The position numbers were made by a program, and so were the translations under genes. 64,000 nt of DNA. Source: DASUPK01 sp963797265. Lineage in GTDB: Bacteria; Actinomycetota; Thermoleophilia; Solirubrobacterales; 70-9. The stretch lies in assembly GCA_963797265.1 (NCBI GenBank), contig CAWCOY010000002.1, positions 682,001 to 746,000 of the forward strand, given 5' to 3'. Numbering within the stretch: position 1 is the stretch's first letter; the number at the start of each line of letters is the position of its first letter. This document shows positions 50,085 to 58,480 of this stretch, in pieces. Below the pieces are notes generated by a model. The model had not been told where the DNA came from, made no database searches, and saw nothing but the letters and a program-made list of their open reading frames with translations.

Positions 50085-50813
50085 CTAGGAGCGCGAGCGG
50101 GACCGCGAAGGAGAGGACGTACGAGCGGACTTGCGTGTCCTCGATTGCGATCTGGTCCCGCTAGTGGATCGCGGCCGCGTCCTCGCGCCGGAACGCCTCG
50201 TGCGCCGAAGCGACCGTCGCTGCTCACGCGGGATGTCCGCCTTGACGACGTCCCTTACCAGGCGTCTCAACTCGGCGTCGAGGAACTTGGCCATGCGCTC
50301 CTCGTCGCGGCGGATACTCCTGGCCAGCTGGGCCGTGTCGCGATCACCGACCTCCTCCGCGAGGGCCTCGAGCCGTGTGTAGAGCGCAATTTCGACATGC
50401 TCCTCGCGCAGCTCTTCCTGCGCATTGCGGAGGTGAGTCTCGGGTTGGCTGGTTACGAACGCGCGCGCGGCCCCAACCTGGCCCTTGACCCCCGCTACCG
50501 CCTTCCCTGCCGCCTCCCCCACCACCTTGGGGACACCGCGCACGTCAGGCCCAGTCGAGGCCGTACCGCCCAGCGCCTTGATGCGGCGTGCGACGGAACG
50601 CTTGTGATCGCGTGTCTCCTTCAAGTGTTCCCGGAGGCGCTTCTTGTAGGGCTGCTTCTCGGTCAAAGCAATATGCGCCGTCAGGTCGGCCTCCAGTTCT
50701 GCCTCCTTTGCGTGCGCTTCATTCAGCCACTGGACGAGCTTGGTATCGCGTTCGTTCAACGTTCCGTCCTCACGGTTGATTACGGGGTCACGGCTACCCG
50801 ACCCCTCGCTCAA
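50085..50813 (-). CDS. DUF892 (YciE-like) ferritin-like protein with Arg/Ser tail
   Basis: 242 residues. Helical segments DTKLVQWLNEAHAKEAELEA, LREHLKETRDHKRSVARRI, LREEHVEIALYTRLEALAEE and LARSIRRDEERMAKFLDAEL match the DUF892 four-helix bundle with its Glu/His metal positions. The last 45 residues are Arg/Ser/Thr-rich, likely for nucleic-acid contact. Members are induced by stress and may bind iron, by analogy to Dps-like proteins. The start is uncertain: TTG at 50813 is the first possible codon. Confidence 0.78.
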   Translation of the reverse strand: MSEGSGSRDPVINREDGTLNERDTKLVQWLNEAHAKEAELEADLTAHIALTEKQPYKKRLREHLKETRDHKRSVARRIKALGGTASTGPDVRGVPKVVGEAAGKAVAGVKGQVGAARAFVTSQPETHLRNAQEELREEHVEIALYTRLEALAEEVGDRDTAQLARSIRRDEERMAKFLDAELRRLVRDVVKADIPREQRRSLRRTRRSGARTRPRSTSGTRSQSRTRKSARTSSPSRSRSRS

Positions 50814-50923
50814 TACACACGACGCCTCGCCGGCCGTGTCCCCTTTTCGGGTTTGGTTGCGGCCCGCGCTGGCTAAAGCAACAGGACCAGGGAAGTGACA
50901 CCAGCTCGCAAGGAGGCGAGGAG

Positions 50924-51361
50924 ATGAATCCCAACGTAACCGCGGAACGCAGGTCCGGCGATTCGCCCGACGAGCAATCGCTCTCCGAGCTGACCAAGCA
51001 GCTCACCGAGCAGACCTCGGCGCTCGCGCAAAAGGAGATCGAGCTCGCCAAGACCGAGCTCGCGCTGAAGGGCAAGCGACTCGGGATCGGCGCGGGCGCG
51101 TTCGGCGCCGCAGGCCTCATCGGGCTCTACGCGCTCGGTGCGCTAACCGCAACCGCGATCCTGGCGCTTGCGATCGTTCTCGACGCTTGGCTGGCCGCTT
51201 TGCTCGTGGCCGCGGGCTACGGAGCGGTCGCGGGAGTCCTGGCGCTCGCAGGCAAGAAGAAGATCGAAGAGGGGACGCCCCCCGTTCCGGAGCAGGCGAT
51301 CGAAACGACGAAGACAGACGTCGAGTACACCAAGCAGCGCGCGAAGGAGGCACGGCAGTGA
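50924..51361 (+). CDS. Phage-holin-like (holin_3_6/DUF1469) membrane protein
   Basis: 145 residues behind GGAGGCGAGGAG. An N-terminal amphipathic helix (LTKQLTEQTSALAQKEIELA) precedes two membrane helices (GAFGAAGLIGLYALGALTA and LAIVLDAWLAALLVAAGYG), typical of the actinobacterial putative-holin superfamily. These are cellular rather than phage proteins in most genomes. Its stop overlaps the start of the DUF3618 gene by 4 bp (GTGA). Confidence 0.86.
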   Translation: MNPNVTAERRSGDSPDEQSLSELTKQLTEQTSALAQKEIELAKTELALKGKRLGIGAGAFGAAGLIGLYALGALTATAILALAIVLDAWLAALLVAAGYGAVAGVLALAGKKKIEEGTPPVPEQAIETTKTDVEYTKQRAKEARQ

Positions 51362-51696
51362 CCGAGGAGCAACGTTCACCCGAGGAGATCCGCAAGGACA
51401 TCGAAGAGACCCGCGAGCAGCTTGGCGACACGGCTGCCGCAGTCGCCCAGAAGACGGATGTCAAACAGCAGGCCAAGGCGAAGATGAGCAGCGTCAAGGA
51501 GGAGGCGAGCGCGAAGGCCGACACTGTCAAGCAGAAGGCGACCGCGAGGAGGGAAGAGGTGACGGGGAAGGCTCCCGACTCGGCCGGAGCAGCGGTCCAG
51601 CGGGCCCAGCGGTTCGCCCAGGAGAACCCGGCCGCGCTTGCGGTCGGCGGAGCTTTCATCGCCGGATTTGCAATCGGAAAGCTTCGGTCCCGCTAG
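51358..51696 (+). CDS. DUF3618 family protein
   Basis: 112 residues from the GTG at 51358, with AAGGAGG ideally placed. RSPEEIRKDIEETREQLGDT is the DUF3618 signature. A long polar, apolipophorin-like helix (VKQQAKAKMSSVKEEASAK) and a C-terminal membrane anchor (ENPAALAVGGAFIAGFAIGK) follow. It is translationally coupled to the holin-like protein, a pairing common in actinobacteria and thought to act at the envelope under stress. Confidence 0.9.
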   Translation: MTEEQRSPEEIRKDIEETREQLGDTAAAVAQKTDVKQQAKAKMSSVKEEASAKADTVKQKATARREEVTGKAPDSAGAAVQRAQRFAQENPAALAVGGAFIAGFAIGKLRSR

Positions 51697-51715
51697 CGCG
51701 GCGGCTCATGGCACA

Positions 51716-51797
51716 CCGAGGGCCCTCTTTCGAGGGCCCTCGGCTAGTAGCGGGGGCCCGATTCGTTTCTCGCTACGACCCCGCTGGTATCCGAGAA
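51716..51797. repeat. Composite hairpin repeat, copy 3 (best example)
   Basis: A perfect 12-bp stem CCGAGGGCCCTC (51716-51727), TTTC, GAGGGCCCTCGG (51732-51743), then GTAGCG (51747) and CGCTAC (51771) around GGGGCCCGATTCGTTTCT, then GACCCC and TATCCGAGA. Between convergent genes, so it may act as a bidirectional terminator. Confidence 0.82.
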
Positions 51798-51832
51798 CGC
51801 ATCAAGCTCCCGGTCTAAGGCGTAGCTGGGCC

Positions 51833-52843
51833 CTAGCGGGCCAGCTGCCGCGCCCGCTCCTTCACCTGCCTCAACTTCGGGTGCTTCTTCAGCAGCCGTT
51901 CGGCTCGCAGGCTCGCCCCGAGCTTCCTCAGCTGCTGCTGTGAGGCCTTGGCCGCCGCAGGCGGCTGGCTGGCCGCGTGCGCCAGGTCCAGGTTCAAGTA
52001 GAAGAACCAGTCCGCCTGCTCGAGGTAGAGCGTCCGATACTGGGCCCACGGCACGTGACCGGCTCCATCTTGGATCTGGAGCCAAGCGGGCACGCCCGCG
52101 TTGAGCATGTCGATCGCCGTGTTCACTGACCAGGAGGCGGGCACGGTGTTGTCGGCCGAGCCGTGGAAGAACAGGCCGGGGGCGTCGCCGGCGCTGGCAA
52201 GCCCGCCAGACGGCAAGCCACCTGAGACTGACACGAAGCCGCCGACGGCCGACGGCCAGCCCGGGTTGCCGCTGCTGCCGACGTCTTCGGAGAAGAGACC
52301 CACCAATGTCGCGGTGATGGCGCCCGCCGACTCGCCGCCGATGCCGATGCGGGAGGGGTCGATGCCGTAGGGGGCGGCGTTGGCACGCAGCCAGCGCACT
52401 GCCGCCTGCGCATCCCGCTTGGCCTCGATCGCCGCCACCGTACAGCCGGACGGGTTGGTGACGCAGTTCGAGCCGAGCAGGCGGTAGTTGATCGAGACGA
52501 CGACGTAGCCCAGCTTGGCGAACGTGTTGGCCGCGTCGACCGGGACGGTGTTCGTCTTGTCCCCGGCGCTGAAGCCGCCGCCGTGCACCCACACCAGGGC
52601 CGGTCGGCTCGTCTGCCCGTCCCCGGTCGGCCGGTACATGTCGAGCCTCAGCGGAACTGGGGTGCCTTGGGCGTTCGGGGCGGTGCCGTACTGGATGTTG
52701 CTCGTGGCCGTTACGTTGCTGAAGACCTGGTCGCGGTAGCGCAGCGGTGCGGCTCCGGGTGGCTTTGGAAGCGTGCAGCCGCTGATCAGCGCCATTGCCA
52801 GCAGCGTGACCAGCGCCGCCAGTCCCTTACGCCATCCCTTCAC
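51833..52843 (-). CDS. Lipoprotein alpha/beta hydrolase (carboxylesterase)
   Basis: 336 residues from the GTG near 52843. The signal MKGWRKGLAALVTLLAMALI ends in the lipobox LISGC (Cys 23). The oxyanion motif is VHGGGFSAG, the nucleophile GGESAGA, the acid in HGSADNTVP and the His in GAGHVPW. An ATG 12 codons earlier would place a basic extension, encoded by repeat copy 4, in front of the signal. Likely an extracytoplasmic esterase of the BD-FAE/HSL type. Confidence 0.88.
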   Translation of the reverse strand: MKGWRKGLAALVTLLAMALISGCTLPKPPGAAPLRYRDQVFSNVTATSNIQYGTAPNAQGTPVPLRLDMYRPTGDGQTSRPALVWVHGGGFSAGDKTNTVPVDAANTFAKLGYVVVSINYRLLGSNCVTNPSGCTVAAIEAKRDAQAAVRWLRANAAPYGIDPSRIGIGGESAGAITATLVGLFSEDVGSSGNPGWPSAVGGFVSVSGGLPSGGLASAGDAPGLFFHGSADNTVPASWSVNTAIDMLNAGVPAWLQIQDGAGHVPWAQYRTLYLEQADWFFYLNLDLAHAASQPPAAAKASQQQLRKLGASLRAERLLKKHPKLRQVKERARQLAR

Positions 52844-52867
52844 GTCGGAACCTTTCTTCCCTCGCGC

Positions 52868-52912
52868 GTAGCGTGGCATCCGTTCCTCGCTACGACTCTA
52901 CGCGTATCCGCG
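52868..52912. repeat. Composite hairpin repeat, copy 4 (divergent)
   Basis: GTAGCG (about 52868) and CGCTAC (52888-52893) flank TGGCATCCGTTCCT, followed by GACTCT and GTATCCGCGC. No upstream variable hairpin is visible. The copy overlaps the 5' region of the lipoprotein hydrolase gene. Confidence 0.6.
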
Positions 52913-52944
52913 CGCGAAGCTGGGGCTGCCTCGAGAGCCCGGCG

Positions 52945-54564
52945 CTAGCCGGCGCCGTGCGGGTTCTTACACCACGGTGTGTTGGGGACCCCGGAGCATG
53001 GCGACGGCATCGAAGACTGCGCCGGCAGGGGCAGCATCTGAACGTTGGTCGGGCGCGGATAGCTCATGCCGGGTTGCGGCGGGCAGGGGCCAAAAGCCTG
53101 CGTCGCGCAGATCACCTGCGCCGTCAGCGGGTCGAAGAGGCTCGCTCCCTGGTTGGGAACGCCGCAGGTCGCGTGGGTGACCTGGAGGTTGGCCGGCGCG
53201 CTGGTCACCGGGCTGGCGTCCGGGTGGAAGTTGCCATGCCAGCAGTTGCCCGGATCGTGCAGTCCCGAGATGTCGGCGAGATCGCCATTGGTCGGGTTGC
53301 CGAAGAACCCGTTGTCACTCAGCGAGTTGCTTGAGACCTCGTTGCCCCAGTCGTCGTAGTAGCAGGCGACGACGAAGTTCAGGATCCCGCCCTGGCAGTG
53401 GGACGCAGTATCGAGCGGGTTCGGCGTGTCATCCGGGAACGGCGACAGCAGGATTCCCCAGGCGCCGTTGTCGGTGATCCGGTTCTGGGTGATCGTGTCG
53501 AAGCGACCGCCGGACACGACGATGCCGGTGCCTGGTGGGCCGAGCGAGGCGCTGCCGGCGCTCGGCACGTTTGGGTTGTTGTTGTTGTGGATGAAGTTGT
53601 TGCGGAAGACCGTGCAGGACTGGGTGGTGCTTCCGGGGCAGAGCCCCACCTGCGGGGAGGGCGCGTCGTCGTTGTTCTGCGAGTTGGTGACGATGCCCGT
53701 GTTGTTGAGGTCCCATTCCGAGTTCTCGATCGTCAGGTGGCCGCCCGAGTTGGTCCCCGAGTAGCCCAGCGCGCTTCCCTGGGCGTGCGCGTGGGTCAGC
53801 ACCTGGTTGCAGTCGGGACAGGCGCCGATGTAGTAGCTGGCGTCGTTCATGTTGCTGGCGTACGAGTGATCGATCACTCCCGGCCCCTCGGAGTTGGAGG
53901 TGAAGATCCCGTAGGTGCCGGCGGGGGCGTCGGAGCCGCCGTAGAAGGTCGAGGTGGCCGAGAGGTAGTCGCCGCGGAACGGTCCCATGCCGATCTGGCC
54001 GCTGCCGTCACCGCCGTTGAACCAGATCTGATTGCCGCCCCCGCCGCTGCCGTCGAGGAAGTTGCAGGCGGTGAGGTTCTCCACCGTGACGCCGTCCGCC
54101 TTGAAGACCTCGACCCCGTTGCGGCCCAGGCCGTTGGGCCCGAAGTCCTGATTCGCCGCTGCCGAGGAGCACTTCGGCGAGCCCGGCTTGGTCCCGTCGA
54201 CGACGACGCCGTTTCGATCGATTCCGCGCAGGTGGAGCTCCGGGGTCGTGATCATCACGCCGGCGCCGGCCTCATCGGTCGGCTTGTGAGTGGTGTAGTC
54301 GCCGCGTTCGTGGTAGTCGCCCGGGGCAATCAGGATCCAGTCGCCGGGGTGGGCGGCGTCGACGGCGGCCTGGATCGAGCTGAACTGGGGGGCAGCCGTA
54401 CCCGGTGGGTGGCTCTGGCCGACGCGCAGGACTCTGGCCGACGCGGCCGTGGTGAAGGCAAGCGAAACGCTAAGAGCGAGTGCGAGCGCCAGCAGACGAC
54501 TTACCCGAGGGAGCTTCACCCGAGGGAGCTTCCGTGCGCCCATGATCAACCCAGTGTGCTTCAT
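52945..54564 (-). CDS. Secreted right-handed parallel beta-helix protein
   Basis: 539 residues. A signal peptide (LLALALALSVSLAFTTAASA) precedes a NosD/pectate-lyase-like beta-helix: SSIQAAVDAAHPGDWILIAP is the classical first coil. Later coils repeat the N-x-x-x-N pattern (VFRNNFIHNNNNPN, DTITQNRITDNGAW, NEVSSNSLSDNGF). Cysteine pairs suggest disulfides in the exported protein. Likely polysaccharide-binding or -cleaving, or structural. The preceding codons contain a 15-bp tandem duplication (see 54503). Confidence 0.85.
   Translation of the reverse strand: MKHTGLIMGARKLPRVKLPRVSRLLALALALSVSLAFTTAASARVLRVGQSHPPGTAAPQFSSIQAAVDAAHPGDWILIAPGDYHERGDYTTHKPTDEAGAGVMITTPELHLRGIDRNGVVVDGTKPGSPKCSSAAANQDFGPNGLGRNGVEVFKADGVTVENLTACNFLDGSGGGGNQIWFNGGDGSGQIGMGPFRGDYLSATSTFYGGSDAPAGTYGIFTSNSEGPGVIDHSYASNMNDASYYIGACPDCNQVLTHAHAQGSALGYSGTNSGGHLTIENSEWDLNNTGIVTNSQNNDDAPSPQVGLCPGSTTQSCTVFRNNFIHNNNNPNVPSAGSASLGPPGTGIVVSGGRFDTITQNRITDNGAWGILLSPFPDDTPNPLDTASHCQGGILNFVVACYYDDWGNEVSSNSLSDNGFFGNPTNGDLADISGLHDPGNCWHGNFHPDASPVTSAPANLQVTHATCGVPNQGASLFDPLTAQVICATQAFGPCPPQPGMSYPRPTNVQMLPLPAQSSMPSPCSGVPNTPWCKNPHGAG
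54503..54532. repeat. 15-bp tandem duplication in the beta-helix gene
   Basis: ACCCGAGGGAGCTTC occurs twice in a row, in frame. It duplicates KLPRV just before the signal-peptide hydrophobic core. Confidence 0.9.
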
Positions 54565-54669
54565 TCGTCTGCCTTGTCAACTGCATGGGTACCACAGCGG
54601 AGTCGCGCTCGCAATCCCGGCCCAGTCGACCCTCTCGGTTAGGGCATCTGATGGTCCTCCCCAAATCGA

Positions 54670-55737
54670 TCACGAGGGCGTGTTGCCGGGGGCCGTCCTG
54701 AAATCGGGCCACTCGGAGGGCGGGCCCTCGGGGCGACGGGTCCTGCGCGGATCCCCCTTTGGGAGGTCGGCGAGGAGCTCGCGGTTTCGCGGGTCGCGAA
54801 GCTGCTCGGCAACCGTGCGTCGCGCAACGTCGATGACGCGATTTCGGTTCGTGCTCCGCATCAGATTCGGTCCCATCGCCTCGAGGTCATCGCCCGTGGG
54901 CTGAATGAGGACCACCTCGGCGCCGTTGGTGCGGAGCGTCCTCGCCTCGCTGCCCAGGCGGCGGCCGGAGGCCCGACGGAAGAAGATAGTGGCGGCGTCC
55001 CGTGGGTTGATTGCCCGGATCGGGTGCAGCGTGGAGGTCGGGTTGAGGCTGATGACGAGGTCCAAGCCCTCGTTGCGCAGCAGGTCGAGATTAGAGACCG
55101 AATAGATGCCCCCATCGACGAAGCGACGATTCCCGATCGTCACGGGGTGGTAGATGCCTGGGATCGCACAGGAGGCGGCAACAGCATCGGCGAGGTCGGC
55201 CCGCGGAGCGTCGACCCGGCCAAAGGGGGTGCGGCGGCCGGTCTCGTAGTCGCATGCCACGATCCACAAGTTCGGGTGCAAGCTCCAGCCGGCAGGGACG
55301 ACGCGACGGATCGTCTCCTTGAGCGACTCGGTCGAGAAGACGCCCCGCCACAACCAGCCGCTGAAGACAGTTGCCGGCGTATAGCGGCGAGGGTTGGCAA
55401 GAGTGCGAAGCGCGAGCTTCCAGGAGCCGGGACCGATCGGTGGCCAGGTGCGCTCCAGCTCGAATCGTGCCCCGGCGGCGCGGTCGGCCGTTGCCGCGGG
55501 ACGGCCCTGGGCGTCGCGGACGCCGTCGAAAGTCTCTCCGCGCGAGTGGGCGACCATGAACCAGGGTGGGACGCCGGACGCGCAAAGCGCGCCGATCATC
55601 GAGCCGGCCGAGGTTCCGATCACATAGTCGGCCTCCGCTGGGTCCCAACCCGTCTCCTCGGCGAGCGCGTCCAACCCGCCGGTGAGCCATGCACCTCCCT
55701 GGATCCCGCCAGCACCGAGGACGAGACCGATCTTCAT
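54670..55737 (-). CDS. Patatin-like phospholipase
   Basis: 355 residues. The oxyanion motif GAGGIQGGAWL, nucleophile GTSAGS (S43) and catalytic Asp in FVDGGIYSVSNLDLL form the Ser-Asp dyad. No signal peptide. Family members (RssA/YchK-like) hydrolyse phospholipids or lysolipids. The neighbouring gene at 55808 is an acyltransferase on the same strand 70 bp upstream, so a membrane lipid remodelling unit is plausible. Confidence 0.9.
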   Translation of the reverse strand: MKIGLVLGAGGIQGGAWLTGGLDALAEETGWDPAEADYVIGTSAGSMIGALCASGVPPWFMVAHSRGETFDGVRDAQGRPAATADRAAGARFELERTWPPIGPGSWKLALRTLANPRRYTPATVFSGWLWRGVFSTESLKETIRRVVPAGWSLHPNLWIVACDYETGRRTPFGRVDAPRADLADAVAASCAIPGIYHPVTIGNRRFVDGGIYSVSNLDLLRNEGLDLVISLNPTSTLHPIRAINPRDAATIFFRRASGRRLGSEARTLRTNGAEVVLIQPTGDDLEAMGPNLMRSTNRNRVIDVARRTVAEQLRDPRNRELLADLPKGDPRRTRRPEGPPSEWPDFRTAPGNTPS

Positions 55738-55807
55738 CCTTGCCAGACCGGTGCGCTCATGCGAGATGGCAAATCATAGAAGAGGGTTCCCAGGCCCTGC
55801 GGCAGAC

Positions 55808-56788
55808 CTAGTCGGGAGGCGTTTCGGCCTCGATCGCGGCCTCGACCTCGCGCTCGAGACCGCCGTGCTCCAGCTCCTCGACCACTTCGCTCTTCTCGTG
55901 CCGCGAACCGAGCGTGCCGACGACCGGCAGCTCGCGCTCGGCCGAGAGTTCGTCGAGCGCCTCTTGCATCATCACCGTGACCGCGTGGTAGACCGCCTCC
56001 TCGTCGGGCTGGGGGCCAAATCGGCGGCGCAGGTCGATCCTGGGCAGGACCTGGATCGTGATCTGGGAGGGCAGCGGGATGCGGCCCGGCAGGTCCAGCA
56101 CCGTCACGCCGAAGGGAGGTGCGATTTGGATCGGTACGACCTTTAGCCGCAGCAGCCTGTCGAGGGCAAGGAGGTGAGAAAGCCGCTCGCCGCGGGTCAG
56201 GAAGAGGGCGGTCTCCTGCCCGCCCACCGCCACTACGGGGACGATCGGCACGTCAGCCGCAAGCGCGAGGCGCACGAAACCGCTGCGATGGCCGAAGTCG
56301 ATTTCCCCCGAGTGCCAAGAGGGGCGGTAGGTCTCGTGGTCCCCGCCCGGATAGACCAGAACCGCAGCGCCCTTCCCCAGCGCCGTCATGGCGTTTTCGT
56401 GATTGGCCGGGATCGTCCCGTACCGGCGCAGCATGACGAGACCCGGTACCCGGAAGACGAGGTCGTGGGCGAGCTGGTGGAACAACCGGTCGGGGCCGAA
56501 GTAGTTGTAGAAGCCGTAGGCGAAGGCGAAGGTGTCGGCGATCAACGTGCCGCCCGAGTGGTTGCCGACAAGAAGCACCGGCCCCTCGGCCGGGATCTGC
56601 TCTAGACCGCGCACCTTGGGGCGGAAGTAGAGCTGCGCCGCGCGGCTATAGGCCGGCAGGGTCTGGCGGATGAACCGCGGGTCGCGCTCGGCCAGCGGGT
56701 CTTCGGCGCGGGAGCCGAACAGGTCCTGGGCCATTACCGAGGCCGTTGCGCGGGTGGCACCGAGCGCCTGGCTGAAGATCTCCCTCAC
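55808..56788 (-). CDS. Lysophospholipid acyltransferase (PlsC-like)
   Basis: 326 residues from the GTG at 56788 behind AGGAGA. GPVLLVGNHSGGTLIADTF is the catalytic His block in the NHSGG form seen in actinobacterial glycerol acyltransferases. VLVYPGGDHETYRPSWH is the substrate-binding block, and FVRLALAADVPIVPVVAVGG the third motif. It probably acylates lysophosphatidate or a related lipid at the membrane. Confidence 0.87.
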   Translation of the reverse strand: MREIFSQALGATRATASVMAQDLFGSRAEDPLAERDPRFIRQTLPAYSRAAQLYFRPKVRGLEQIPAEGPVLLVGNHSGGTLIADTFAFAYGFYNYFGPDRLFHQLAHDLVFRVPGLVMLRRYGTIPANHENAMTALGKGAAVLVYPGGDHETYRPSWHSGEIDFGHRSGFVRLALAADVPIVPVVAVGGQETALFLTRGERLSHLLALDRLLRLKVVPIQIAPPFGVTVLDLPGRIPLPSQITIQVLPRIDLRRRFGPQPDEEAVYHAVTVMMQEALDELSAERELPVVGTLGSRHEKSEVVEELEHGGLEREVEAAIEAETPPD

Positions 56789-57154
56789 CAGCTTCTCCTA
56801 TCCGCCAGGACGGCGCCGGCCCTGTCTGCCGGCATCATGCTGGATAGTCGCTGGCGCCACGAGGAAGCGCCGAACCCCGCGATCCAGTGTGCCCATATTT
56901 TGGTGTCATTCTTGGCTCCTCCGTTTGAGGTAACAGCGACATTGGCACCGGAACCTCCCCGTTCAACCGTGTGCAGCACCGGTCTTCCCACGGTGCTTAG
57001 CACCGGGCAGCGACGAAATGGTGGAGCTGCCGGGCAACGAGAAAGGCCGCGATTGCGGCCCTTTCTCGAGTAGCGGGGGCCCGATTCGTCTCTCGCTACG
57101 ACGTCCCAGGATCCGCGATCCGCCGAGCTCCGGCTCACCACTAGCCTGGCTGCA
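56789..57154. other. Intergenic region upstream of photolyase with repeat copy 5
   Basis: 366 bp between divergent genes without a credible coding frame. It holds composite repeat copy 5 (57038-57118) and should contain the promoters of both the acyltransferase and photolyase genes. I did not find a TnnACA repeat array like that at 60848. Confidence 0.6.
57038..57118. repeat. Composite hairpin repeat, copy 5
   Basis: CGAGAAAGGCCGC (57038-57050), GATT, GCGGCCCTTTCTCG (57055-57068): a 13-bp stem with one bulge, unrelated in sequence to copies 1 and 3. Then GTAGCG (57070) and CGCTAC (57094) around GGGGCCCGATTCGTCTCT, then GACGTC and GGATCCGCGA. Confidence 0.8.
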
Positions 57155-58480
57155 GTGAAGACCACGGTCGTCCTATTCACCCGCGACCTGCGGCTGCACG
57201 ATCATCCCGCGTTGAGGGCAGCGACTCGGCAATCCGATCGAGTCGTTCCGGCATTCGTCATCGACAGACGGTTGGTCGCCGGCCGTGCGGGAGGACCCAA
57301 CCGGCTTGCCTTCCTGCTCGAGACCCTGCGCGACCTCGACCGCTCGCTTCGCGACCGCGGCTCATCCCTCTTCGTCAGGCTCGGCGACGTCGTCACCGAG
57401 GTGATGCGCCTGGCCCGGGAATGCAGGGCCGAGGCCATCTTCATCAGTGAGGACGTCAGCGGCTACGCGCGAGATCGGATGCGCCGCATCCGGCTCGCCT
57501 GCGAGCAGGAGAGCCTCGACCTTCGCGCGTTCGAGGGCGTCACCATCGTCCCGCCCGGCCAGCTGACCCCGCGGAGCGGCGACCACTACCGGGTCTTCAC
57601 GCCGTACTGGCGGGCGTGGCGTGCGGCGAGCAAACGCGATCCGTTGGCGGCTCCGCGAAAGCTGCGCTCGCCGTCCCGTCCGCCGAGCGGGCGGCTTCCC
57701 AAGCTCTCCGATCTCACGGCGGAGTTGCCGGTGAACGACCTGCCCCCCGGTGGGGAATCCGCCGGCCGGGACCGCCTCGGCCGCTGGCTTCGAAACGGGT
57801 CGCGGCGGTATGTGGATCTGGCCGACGACCTCCCGGCGGACGCCACGTCGCATCTGAGCCCCTATCTGCACTTCGGCTGCCTGTCGGCGAACGAGGTCCC
57901 CTCGCGAGTCGATGAGCAAAAGGGCCTCGAGGACTTCGCGCGCCAGCTCTGCTGGCGGGACTTCCACCACCAGGTGCTGGCGGCCCGGCCCGACATCCCC
58001 TACAACGATTATCGGAAGCGGGGACGTCGCTGGAAGAGCCCCAGGCGGCGGCTCGACGCTTGGAAGGAGGGCCGCACGGGCTATCCGATCGTGGACGCCG
58101 GCATGCGCCAGCTCGCCGATCAGGGCTTCCTCCCCAACCGGGCGCGCCTGATCGTCGCCTCCTTCCTCACCAAGACTCTCGGCATCGATTGGCGGGCCGG
58201 CGCCCTTCACTTCGAGTGGCTCCTGGTGGACGGCGATCTGGCCAACAACGTCGGCAACTGGCAGTGGGTGGCGGGGACCGGGAACGACACTCGCCCGAAC
58301 CGCGTGCTCAACCCGATCCGGCAGGCCCGTCGGTTCGACCCGGATGGAACCTACGTGCGCCGGCTGGTCCCCGAGCTCGCCGGCATCGAGGGCAGGGCGA
58401 TCCACGAGCCCTGGAAGCTGAACCGCGACGTCCGCGGGGGGCTCGACTATCCGGATCCGCTGGTGCCGCCGCCGAGCTAG
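57155..58480 (+). CDS. phr: Deoxyribodipyrimidine photolyase (cryptochrome/photolyase family)
   Basis: 441 residues from a GTG at 57155. The N-terminal Rossmann antenna domain opens VVLFTRDLRLHDHPAL. The C-terminal FAD domain has LCWRDFHHQVLAARPD, GYPIVDAGMRQL, IVASFLTKTLGIDWRAG and NVGNWQWVAGTGNDTRP, the FAD-binding and Trp electron-transfer region of class I CPD photolyases. It repairs UV-induced pyrimidine dimers in light. It shares a CTAG with the stop of the convergent gene. Its proximity to a CarH photoreceptor fits light induction. Confidence 0.93.
   Translation: MKTTVVLFTRDLRLHDHPALRAATRQSDRVVPAFVIDRRLVAGRAGGPNRLAFLLETLRDLDRSLRDRGSSLFVRLGDVVTEVMRLARECRAEAIFISEDVSGYARDRMRRIRLACEQESLDLRAFEGVTIVPPGQLTPRSGDHYRVFTPYWRAWRAASKRDPLAAPRKLRSPSRPPSGRLPKLSDLTAELPVNDLPPGGESAGRDRLGRWLRNGSRRYVDLADDLPADATSHLSPYLHFGCLSANEVPSRVDEQKGLEDFARQLCWRDFHHQVLAARPDIPYNDYRKRGRRWKSPRRRLDAWKEGRTGYPIVDAGMRQLADQGFLPNRARLIVASFLTKTLGIDWRAGALHFEWLLVDGDLANNVGNWQWVAGTGNDTRPNRVLNPIRQARRFDPDGTYVRRLVPELAGIEGRAIHEPWKLNRDVRGGLDYPDPLVPPPS

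Noticed and set aside
50924..51696. Prophage remnant (because of the holin-like gene)
   Set aside because: The holin_3_6/DUF3618 pair is a normal chromosomal actinobacterial pair, and no other phage gene is nearby.
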